The position numbers were made by a program, and so were the translations under genes. Below are positions 55,097-64,000 of a DNA stretch of 64,000 nucleotides, in pieces; the stretch's first letter is position 1; each line of letters starts with the position of its first letter. The DNA comes from Setoptus koraiensis (Eukaryota > Arthropoda), in the NCBI GenBank assembly GCA_048013815.1, contig CM106585.1, positions 18,290,001 through 18,354,000 on the forward strand, written 5' to 3'. The notes beneath the pieces are model-generated. The model searched no databases. It saw only the letters and a list, made by a program, of their open reading frames with translations, and was not told the origin of the DNA.

Positions 55097-55794
55097 AGCG
55101 TCTATCTTGTCGCCGTGAGAGGCGCTCACTACTTGCTACTTGAGCCTGCCGATATTGTGCCCGTTGGCGCAGGTAATACGGCCCGATTTCGGCCGCCCAA
55201 AGCTTGGGCCGGCTGACCCGTGCGCCACACCCGGCCGCTGCAGTGAAGCCGGCCGATAATTGTGAGCAATGGTCTTGGCGCGGATGCGAGATTGGCAAAT
55301 CTTTCTTCAAATCGAATGGACTCGTGCGCCGAGATTCGACTCGAATCGTTTGAGGCCCGAGTCGGGCCACTCCGCTGGCTCGACCGGATCGATGACTGGG
55401 CGTGCACGAGGCGCTTAATAGACCCGCTCCGCTAGACCAACCAGCAGACTATTAAGTGGTGCACGGTGGCTTTGTACGGGCGCCATCGTTGGCCACAATT
55501 GCGGTCGGCCGAGGCCGATTTTCGCCACATTCGAGCCACTATCACGGGCGCCAATAGTATCGCCAATAGCGAGGCCGCAACTCGCTGCTCGAATTCGCAG
55601 CTCGAATCCGATGGTCGAGCGGACGAAACGGGGGGCGGCAAGAAGCGACGAACGGACTCGACGAACGGACTCGGCGAACAAAACCGACGACAGGAATCTA
55701 ATCGAACCGACAACAAATGGTAAAGAATTGCCGGGCGCCCATTCTTCGCCCGCTGGCGAGGGCCCAAGAATTTATCATTTGTGTGCCACTTTTA

Positions 55795-55816
55795 TATAAC
55801 TGTTATAACAGTTATA
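55795..55816. repeat. 22 bp perfect palindrome
   Basis: An unspaced palindrome centred on CTGTTATAACAG. It shares the TATAACTGTTATA core with the hairpin at 16484-16523. Confidence 0.88.
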
Positions 55817-57893
55817 ACCGTTATAGCTGTTTGTACGAGTGTCTATTATGTAATGGCTGACCACAGCTCGAGCTGATGATAGTCGGAATCAATGCTGCGC
55901 TTCTTTCTCCTCGCCGCTTCTTCTCTGGCGCTTCTTTTCTGGCGCTTCTTTTGGGGCGCTTCTTTTCTGGCGCGGCCCCCCGTCCGAACACTCGACAAGC
56001 TCTCGTTGGAGCTCGCACTTGCCGCTGCTCGCCAGCCCACAACAGCTGCAACTGCGCAAATTGTCCGCCCGTCCGTCCATCTTGTGTGCAATCGCCACTA
56101 ATGACCGACGGGGGCCACGCACCGCGGGGGCCCGTGCCTCATTAGCACCACTTATTGCGGCCAGCACCAGGGGGCGTCTAGTTAATTTTGGCCGGTCGTC
56201 TCTATTGGGTGTTGCGCAACGGTTTCTTGGGTGTTGCCAGAGTTGTCGGCGCGGTCGGTGCGGCGGGCGCTGTTCGCGCTGGCAATGGACCCGATGGCGG
56301 CAATTGTTCACATTGTCTCGGCCAATGTGTCGTCCAGTGACGGCCCCCGCGACAAGCCCACTGAGACAAACCGCACAAAATGGACTCAATACCGCACCGA
56401 ATCGCTGTCGTTTGCGGGCCATCTTTTGCCCGGCGCGACGCTCCAAAAACGAGCCAAAAGATAGCGATTCTCACTGGCGCCCTCGCGGGATATAGGCAAA
56501 CCGTTCGACCGCTAATGATCGGCCCGTCGGCAACCTGACCACCGACACTGACAATATATAACAATGATAATAAGCAGCACAATGACTCGACGGCAATTGT
56601 TTCACTCGCAATTGTCAGTGGGGCCGAGGCGCAGTTCGTGCGCCGATTCCGGCACAATTCACACAACTTGGCGGCACACTGGCACAACTGGCACAACTCG
56701 CACAGCTCTCCGTTTCCGTCCAGCAATATCTGGCCATATCTGCCAGTGGCCACGGCGGATAGTGTTGCGCATCGGACAATATTGTTCTAATAGTCGCTGA
56801 TTGGATCGCGCACACGGCGCATCTCGTGCGGGGATAAATTGATTGGGGCGCCGTTGAGCGGCGCGCCGTTTAGCGCGGCTCGCTCATCGTGGGCGAGCTG
56901 ATTGCGCTGATTGGCCCGCCGTAAACGGGGGCCCGAGCGTGAGCGGCTGCAAATAAGACCTGACGCGCCAACAATCGTGAGCCAACGACAGCAACAACGA
57001 CAACAACAACAACGACGACAACAACGGCCGAGCGAATGCACGCTCGAGCGGTCTCGAGACGCAGCTACTTGGCCCGATGGGATTGAGCACTTGTCACTGG
57101 CACGCTGTCGCGCGGCCCGCCGATTCCGCGCCGCGCCGCGGTGCGGATTCCGTAGACTCCGTAGAGTCTGTAGTCTTCAGAATGTAGCACGGACTGCAGT
57201 TCGGGTTCGAATGAGTTGTGGTTCGGGCATGGGCGTGGCGCCCCTTCGGACTGAGATGCGTCATAATTTGCGCGCTGCAACATTGTGCTGCTGCAACATT
57301 GTGCCGCCGGGCGCGCATTTGGGGCCCGTCGCAGCCAGCAATCGCAAGCAATTGTCACTCCGCGGGCCGCATTTTCCATTTTCGAGCCGGCCAGCGAGCA
57401 CGTGAGGCCGCGCGTAGTTGCGGAGCACGGGGCCCCACGCACAGCACTTTGTTTTGTGCTCATTCCAGTTGGCTGGCTCGCCCTCGACGCTCTTACGCTC
57501 GGCACGCTTCGGGTCTTGGCGGCGCGCTCGTCTGATTGGCCCCCTAATTCCGGCCGGACTGTGCGGGCCGCCGGGCGGCCATTAGCCAGTTTCGGGCGCC
57601 AACTCTCGACTCGCGACGCTCGACTCGCGACTCTCAACTTGAGAGTCTCGACTCTACGCTGGCTCACTCGTTAGCTCAGTCGGCTGTGCCGAGCTCGCCA
57701 ACCAGTAACGCGACTCGACTTGACGGCGCGCCAAATCAGTGCGCCCTAACAGTTGTGACTCACAACTTGCGACCGTCACGCTAGTCGCGATACCGGGCAG
57801 CGGACAGGTGAGCAACTTCCGTCCGGACAAAGATGATTTCGCTCGACGTCAGACTGACTGCAAGCTGGCCGCGTTGTCGGCCGACAACTGCAA

Positions 57894-57946
57894 GCCAATG
57901 TGAGCCAATGTGAGCCAATGTGAGCCAATGTGAGCCAATGTGAGCC
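57894..57946. repeat. 10 bp tandem repeat, 5 copies
   Basis: Unit TGAGCCAATG, almost perfect. Confidence 0.95.
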
Positions 57947-59216
57947 GCCTGTTTGTTTGTTGCCTCACCTGTCCGCTTGGCGTGTCAAGAGCGACGTTTG
58001 TTTGCCAAGCGGGCAACTGGGCGCCTGTGTTTGCAACGTTTGTTTGTTTGTTTGTTTGCTCGCTTGGGCAGTTCATTGCGTGTGGCCTTGGCTCATCACT
58101 TGGCCGACGGTCGGCCCGCTACCGGCCAAGTGCGGCCCGTTGCACTGTGCACAGTGGATAATATATGGCTCACGGCCGCCCCTGCAACCGTGAGGAATTT
58201 CCGCGCCAATCGAGCGCGGAATCGCCAAGAATTGAGCGAGGAATCGCCGAAAATCGAGCCGAGAATCGCCAAGAATCGGTGGGCTTGTTTGGCCTTCTGG
58301 GCGCTGGCAGCGGTCAGTCGGACCGAGTCAGTTTGCGCTTCGTTTCAATTTGCAGTTTGTCGGTAATTGCGCGACCGTCGGGCGCCCTCTGGCCGGCCGA
58401 GCGGCCATGATTGAATGACATTTCAATGGAGTGCGCGTCGTCGCCGCCGTCCGCCCTCATGAGCCGCGCGCGGTCCGCTCACACACGACTCACAAAACAA
58501 GCGACCGTCGGGTGGCAAATTTTGACGGCCCGCGACGGCGCGTAGGCATGACACCGCACAGCGATAGCAGGTTGCATAGGTGTCTCGCCAATTACTGCAA
58601 TTTGTACATCGCAAAACTCTGTGGGCATGCCCGTCGTTGCGCCCTGGCCGGCCAATTATGCGGCTGTAATTCCCGATTTGAATAATGGGCCCGTTCAATT
58701 GAATAATAATCCGACTCGCAATGCAATAAACTCTGTGGCCGGCTCGCAGCTCGTCAGCTCGACCGCTTGGCGGCTCGTTGACTCGTTGGCTCGTTGAGTC
58801 GGCGACTCGTTGGCTCGGCGAGTCGGCGATTTGCTGGCAGCGCGCGCGTCCAAACAAGCAAACAAACAACAATTATCGTCAGTTATCCCTGTCAGCCGGT
58901 TATTGTTTACATTTAATGGCCGGCGGTTTGTTGTTGGTTTTATCGCTTCGCGGTGCAAACTTTGCACTGACCGCCGTGTGTGCCGTCTGTCACTGCGTCT
59001 GGCTCGAGTGTCCGTTTCGAAGCTTCGAAACTGTTTCGATTCGAATTTCGAAACAGAGCGACTTTCGAGCGCGCACACCGGCCAGAGACGCCCTCGCAAG
59101 GGGCCGCCACTGCGAATCGGCCACTTCGAAGCGGCCACCAGTTGTGCATTCCGGCGCACTTTTGTAACGGGCTCGCTCCAGCGCGGGGCCCCATTTAATT
59201 TGCGAGCGGCTGTCCG

Positions 59217-59315
59217 TTCATTTGTTTATCAGTTCATTCGTTTATCCGTTCATTCGTTTATCCGTTCGTTCGTTTATCCGTTCATTCGTTTATCCGTTCG
59301 TTTGTTTGTTCGTTC
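59217..59315. repeat. 16 bp tandem repeat
   Basis: Unit TTCATTCGTTTATCCG, about six copies with slight variation. Confidence 0.88.
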
Positions 59316-59694
59316 ATTTGCTGGCGCCATCGGCGGCGTGCCGCTCGTGACGAGCGCCTCGTCGAGCCAGTTGCGCTCTCAGATTTCGGCGCGCTATTCG
59401 ACAGTTTGCGCTGTCTAAACTTCAGACTCCAAAGGCGCCACTGTTCGCCGTTCGACAGGTGAGCCGCGCTTGCCGTTCGACAGGTGAGCCGCGCTTGCCG
59501 TTGCTGAGCGCTGTGTGTGCCAATGTTGCCTAACCACGAAATGTCGTGCCGACGACGCCGAGTTGCAGTGGCGACTCGCGAAATTCTTCGCGCGGCCGCG
59601 CAACGCGTCACCGGCCGGCGCTACTGGCATTGCAAACACTTGACCTGCGAACCACAAGTTGTGAATGGAGTTTTGATGCGCGCCGCCAATTAAT

Positions 59695-59765
59695 TAACTG
59701 GCCGACAATTCAACTGACCGACAACTCGACTGACCGACAACTCAGCTGACCGACAATTCAACTCG
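59695..59765. repeat. 19 bp tandem repeat, about 4 copies
   Basis: Unit CTGACCGACAACTCGA-like, with variable ends. Confidence 0.82.
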
Positions 59766-61437
59766 GTGAATCCGACAAAGTGTGAGCTGCCAAGTGTTGC
59801 CCGGCGGTGGCGCGCCGCCACCGAGCCACTCTGAAACTTGCAGACCGACAGGCAACGTCGGGCCGGCGGCCGGCGGACGCGCACGCTCGGCGACGGTCAG
59901 CGGGAGCCGAGATTGAGATGGCGAAATATTTCAAAAATCTCAATCTCGCAAGTGTCGTTCGTTTGTTTGCGTTTCCTGTCGCTGCTCGCCGCTGGCTCGC
60001 TGGCTTCTTTTGGTCGCTGGCTTCTCTGACTTCTCGGGCTCGCTGGCTTCTTTCGGTCGCTGGCTTCTCTGGCTTCGCTGGCTCGCTGGCTTCTTTCGGG
60101 CTCTCGGCCAGCTGTAAGTCACAGCTATAAGTGTCATTGTTTTAATTGCGCCCTGGGCCGGCGGCGCGAAATTGCCGTCGGTTTATTTTGCGCGTCGGTC
60201 GTAAACTCTCGTAGCTCATCTGTCATCTGTTTGTTTGTGCACTCGCTCAACAACCTGTTTGCGATCCTGGTGGCGACTCACTGAATGAATGTCAATTGAA
60301 TTGACTGTGTTTGTTTGTTTGTTTGCTGCTCGCCGTTGCAAAACTGGGCGCGTCCCCTGATGATGATCATGACGCAGTCGCCGTGTTTGGCCGACAAAAA
60401 GAAGCGATTTGGCCGGATTTTTGTCGCTCACAATTGGCCTGTGTTTTGTGCAGAAAATTTTTGAAAAGAAAAGAAAAGAATCCAGACAAATTCTGCGGCA
60501 ATTTAGTCTAAATTTAAACTCCGCCAACGGCCCGACAAACACAAGCGTCCAGCGCAAGTTATGAATAGAGCTCTCTATGAATCGCGCTCCTCATTCGGTC
60601 TCATTTTCTTCATTTCTTCTGGGCTCATGGTCGTGATTTTGCGCAACTTGGCTCGCTGCTACCGCCCTCTGCGGACCGCGGCCAAACAAATTTTCTAACA
60701 AATTAAATTTCAACAGCGACACTCATTGCGGCGGCAAGGCAACGCTTGGCATCATCGTGTTGACAAGTGTTGCCAATTGCGTAATTTGTGATATATTATC
60801 GCACTTTATTTTATTGCCACTTGGCGCGCTGCCGCTGCTGACAAATGGGACCATTTGGCGTGCCGCTAATCATCAATTTGGCGCCTTTCACGCCATCAGA
60901 ATCCTATTATACACATGTTACACATGTTATACTAATCACGAGTCTCGAGTGGCGAGCAACCTGTCGGCGATCGAACGCAATCTTCGATTTGCATTCCGCT
61001 GTAATGATTCCAGCGACAGCCGCAATTGGCCACCGTTGTGTTACATAACTCGTGTTACATAACTCATGTTACATAACTCATGTATCAGTCGCGCTCGCCG
61101 CGCCGAATCAGGCGTCGGGCACCGGAAGCGGCCGATGAGCGGCCGCTCGATTCACAGCCGCTTGCGCGGCCGTCGGGCTGGCCGGCCGGCCGGGCGTCGC
61201 GTTCGGCGGCCCGGCGTCTCATTCGGCGGCCCGGCGTCGGCTTGGGCGGCTGGTTTGCGCGCATTTGGAGCCGCAACTTGGCACAATTTTTCATTTGGCC
61301 GGCACGGTGCAGTTCTTTTGGTGCAGCGGTCGCGTTTACGCAAACACGCCAACAGCCAAACAGGGTGACGCAATAGGCCCGCCACAATAATGACAGGCAG
61401 CCTAATGGCCTGCAAACATTCAACAGGTTCCATGCGT

Positions 61438-61565
61438 GCCGTTCGCTTCTCTCGATTCGCTCGATTCTCTCAATTCTCTCAGTTTTCTCAGTGCTGGCAA
61501 TTCTCGCGATTCTCGCAATCCTCGCTGTTTTCTCAGTTCTCTCCGTGCTGGCAGTTCTCGCCGTT
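61438..61565. repeat. pyrimidine-rich degenerate repeat
   Basis: TTCTCTCGATTC, TTCTCTCAGTT and related units, C/T-biased on the plus strand. Confidence 0.7.
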
Positions 61566-61789
61566 CGCTGTCAGTTGTCGCGGTGCCACCGACGAGCGCC
61601 TCTGCGCAACAGGTGAAGTGGTCATCGGGCACATTAGTGGCCGTGGTCATGACATGAGCAGTGCAGCGTCTCGACGTTTGAGTGGCGAGCCGTTAGTGGC
61701 TCGCCATGCAGCGCTCGTCGTGTGCAAATGCAACAAACTAATTGATGACACTTACCTGGCCGGCAATTAATTTGCGTCGTGTCCTCCAT

Positions 61790-61880
61790 TTTCGCCGTCT
61801 CCTCGCCGTCTCTTCGTTGTCTCTTCGTTGTCTCTTCGTTGTCTCTCGGCCGTCTCTTCGTTGCCTTTTCGCCCTCTTTT
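61790..61880. repeat. CGTTGTCTCTT tandem repeat
   Basis: An 11 bp unit, several near-identical copies then decayed ones. Confidence 0.8.
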
Positions 61881-61906
61881 CGCCCTCGTTGCGTTCGCCA
61901 GCCGTC

Positions 61907-61998
61907 CGGCCCGACGCTCGTTCGGTGGCTTGCCGCGTCGGTCGGTCGCGCACCGGGCCGGGCCGGCGACGGCAAGCGACCGAACGAGCGTCGGGCCG
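61907..61998. repeat. 29 bp imperfect hairpin
   Basis: The arm at 61907-61935 pairs with 61970-61998 with a single mismatch across a 34-base loop. It is the longest stem I found outside the duplication. Confidence 0.88.
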
Positions 61999-62847
61999 TC
62001 ACGGCGAATGTCGCGGGTCGTGTAGCGAGGGCGTGACCAGGCTTGCGCCCGCTTGGCCTTGCCCGCCGACAGCCGACAGCCGCTCGAATGGCTGCCGAAC
62101 GCAACGTTACGTCACGCTCTTGACACTTGTCGACAAGCAGCCGCAGGAGTGCATCTGCAAACAAGCGGCCATTATTATTTGTTGGCACTGCTTATTATGC
62201 AATGGCCAGTGTCAGCCATCATGCAAAATTGCATAATAAGCAGAGGCTTGCAGGCGAGTATGAGCACAAGCAGCCAGCTCAGATGCGGCTCACAGGTAAA
62301 TATAGAATCAGGTGATTCATTGTGCCGGCCACGAACACACACAACAGAGAAGATTCGTTGCCAACAACTGCTGCGTTCCAAGTTCGAACGTTCCAAGTTC
62401 GAATGCGCTCACAAAGAACAAAATTAATTCTTTTCCTCGACGACACGCCAGCCATTTAAGCCATTCGAACAACAAGTTGCAACTCGCTCAAGTCTTGCCA
62501 CTTCCTCTTCATCATCAGCACACAGTTTCTCTGTCAACCGGCCTGTCAACTGGTGTGCGTGTGTGTGTGCGTGTGTCAGGTGCCCGCAACAAACGCTTCT
62601 GGGCCACCCATTGGCATTGCGCAACTTGCGGAGCTTGTTTCGAGTCGCTTCTTGGCGTCACTTCATTTGAATATCGCCCATTCATAGGCTGCCGTTCATG
62701 CGCTGCGTTCATCTCACATTCATCTCACTCATGACGCTCGGCCCGCGGCCCGCATCCGTCGCGGTCCCGCGCGGTCGGTCGACTGTCGGGACAGCGACAG
62801 ATGCGGACAGTGCACTCCGACGGTCGCAGTCCGACTTCGCACTACAC

Positions 62848-62935
62848 TCCGCACAACACCCCACACAACACTCCGCACAACACCCCGCACAACACTCCAG
62901 ACAACACCCCGAACAACACAACACTCCGCACAGCC
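62848..62935. repeat. 12 bp tandem repeat, about 6 copies
   Basis: ACAACACTCCGC alternating with ACAACACCCCGC. Confidence 0.9.
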
Positions 62936-63762
62936 GCACCGGCTGCTCGGCGCGGGCCCGGCCCGGCCCGCCCACCTATCGCGTAGCAACCAGTGGCGTC
63001 TCCAAGCGGCTCGTTGGCGACTCACTGACCCGACTTGTCGCAAATGTCTCGTCGCAATCTGCAATTGCGTGCCGATGCGGGCAACTTCAGCTAACAAGTC
63101 CGAAGCCATGTTCGGCCGGATCTTTGCCACAAAACTTGTCGCGCTGTCAGCTGGCTGCGGTCGGCGCGGTCGGGCCGCGGCCGGCCTGACCCGAGGTCGG
63201 TCTGGTTTGAGGCGGCGGCCGGTCTGCTCGGGCCGGCCCCAGCTCTCAGAGCTGAGCTCATGTTGCCAAGACGAACAATGGGCGCCGATTTCGGCGTCAT
63301 CCAGCGGCCAGAGGGAAATTCGAGATGTCACACGATATTTGTCGGCGTGCCAATCGGCGCAAAAGTTGTTGCTGGGTCTGCGCTGCACAATCTAAACGGC
63401 CGAAACATTTTGTATTCTTTTCGGCCGCTCGATGGGCACTCGCACGACAAGAATACCAACTACATAGTGTTGCGCAATCGGTTCGGTGGCCATTGTTGTT
63501 GTTTGTTGGCTGGCGACGGAGAAAGTGAGCCAGCGGAGAGCAAACGGTGAGAGTTGCTCCGCTTCTGGCCACTTTTTCTCGCGCCCAAATGCATAATACT
63601 GGCAGCAGTTAGACGCCAGGTGAGCTGGTGAGCTGCCTGTGTGATACATGTGATTTTTGGATTTTGGCGCCGAAATTCATCAGCCAATTCATTACTTTCA
63701 TCGCACAAAAATGGGCCAACCAGACACAATCTCTGTCGGGTCGCACAAGCGCTGGTTAGACA

Positions 63763-64000
63763 ATGGCGTGGAGCTATTTCCCTTCTCATGCGACCAGTGC
63801 TCGGCATCGCCGTAAACGGTTCAAGCAATCACAAGAGTTCGTGTCGCCGCAACAGCAGCAACAACACCACCGACAGCACCAACAACAGCGACAACACCGG
63901 CAACAACAGCAACGACAACAACAACAACAATCGAGTCTCACATTCATTTTGTGTGTCATCATCATTAGCGGTGGCGCAAGTGGTAGTAAAAGTAGCGACC
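63763..64000 (+). CDS. possible partial coding exon running off the right edge
   Basis: Two frames stay open to the edge. One starts at ATG 63763 (MAWSYFPSHATSARHRRKRF), passes a Q/H/R-rich run and then reads LTFILCVIIISGGASG, a plausible signal-peptide core. The other opens after the acceptor-like TTCTCATGCGACCAG at 63797 and is N/S/T-rich, ending SSSLAVAQVVVKVAT. The second would join in phase to the right exon 1 copy. The region is CAA-repeat based, so either may be chance. No homologue is recognised. Confidence 0.3.
   Translation, partial: MAWSYFPSHATSARHRRKRFKQSQEFVSPQQQQQHHRQHQQQRQHRQQQQRQQQQQSSLTFILCVIIISGGASGSKSSD

Larger units (their letters stand above)
45001..63762. other. gene-free GC-rich repeat landscape
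   Basis: Nearly 19 kb with no frame that resembles a known protein. Long frames here (for example 47628-48536 on plus and 51753-52481 on minus) are driven by GC content or repeats. GGGGCCCC-type words are frequent between 45 and 59 kb. Short tandem repeats occur every one to two kilobases. Confidence 0.45.

Noticed and set aside
54887-55216. Hydrophobic start (MHLFAIYFIINLII) with a donor-like end
   Set aside because: The hydrophobic part comes from an AT-rich patch and the rest spans the hairpin at 55066. No homologue or partner exon.
57655-57720. tRNA-like A-box word TAGCTCAGTCGG
   Set aside because: No matching B-box or cloverleaf could be formed.
61634-62188. 184-codon minus-strand frame ending near a GTAAGT donor
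   Set aside because: Built on the CGTTGTCTCTT repeat and the 29 bp hairpin. The donor alone is not enough support.

Overview
The window looks like nuclear DNA of an arthropod, most likely an acariform mite. This is inferred from the compact, nearly intronless housekeeping genes, introns of about 100 bp in the dense part, and a long gene for a Beat-like immunoglobulin-superfamily surface protein. The genus cannot be read from the sequence. I saw no rRNA, tRNA, CRISPR array or retroelement.

Left part, 1 to about 13.2 kb: base composition is AT-rich and genes are dense on alternating strands. In order they are an F-box/LRR protein (-), a compact PCF11 (+), UQCC2 (-), UAP1 (-), proteasome subunit PSMA3 (+), GPN3 (-, one intron), ribosomal protein eL8/RPL7A with a long basic N-terminal extension (+), and a divergent SKP1 (-). 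Three pairs converge with short gaps (PCF11/UQCC2, PSMA3/GPN3, RPL7A/SKP1). A block of about 300 bp just upstream of PSMA3 is duplicated just upstream of RPL7A.

Middle, 13.2 to 40.4 kb: one minus-strand gene of about 27 kb could be assembled from seven phase-compatible exons. They encode a signal or anchor segment, a Q/N-rich linker, two Ig domains, a transmembrane helix and a short basic tail (predicted 986 residues). Its last two exons lie in AT-rich DNA. The rest lies in GC-rich DNA packed with short tandem repeats.

39.2 to 43.1 kb: an inverted duplication carries the first coding exon of that gene twice, head to head. The left copy (-) feeds the assembled gene. The right copy (+) starts a transcript whose partner exons I could not identify, apart from a weak candidate at the right edge. 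The last half of the two exon copies is almost identical although the rest has diverged, which suggests gene conversion.

Right part, 43.1 to 64 kb: GC-rich DNA without a recognisable gene, full of 10 to 20 bp tandem repeats, hairpins, recurrent CAGGTGAG words and C/EBP-like TTRCGYAA palindromes. An open reading frame of uncertain meaning runs off the right edge.
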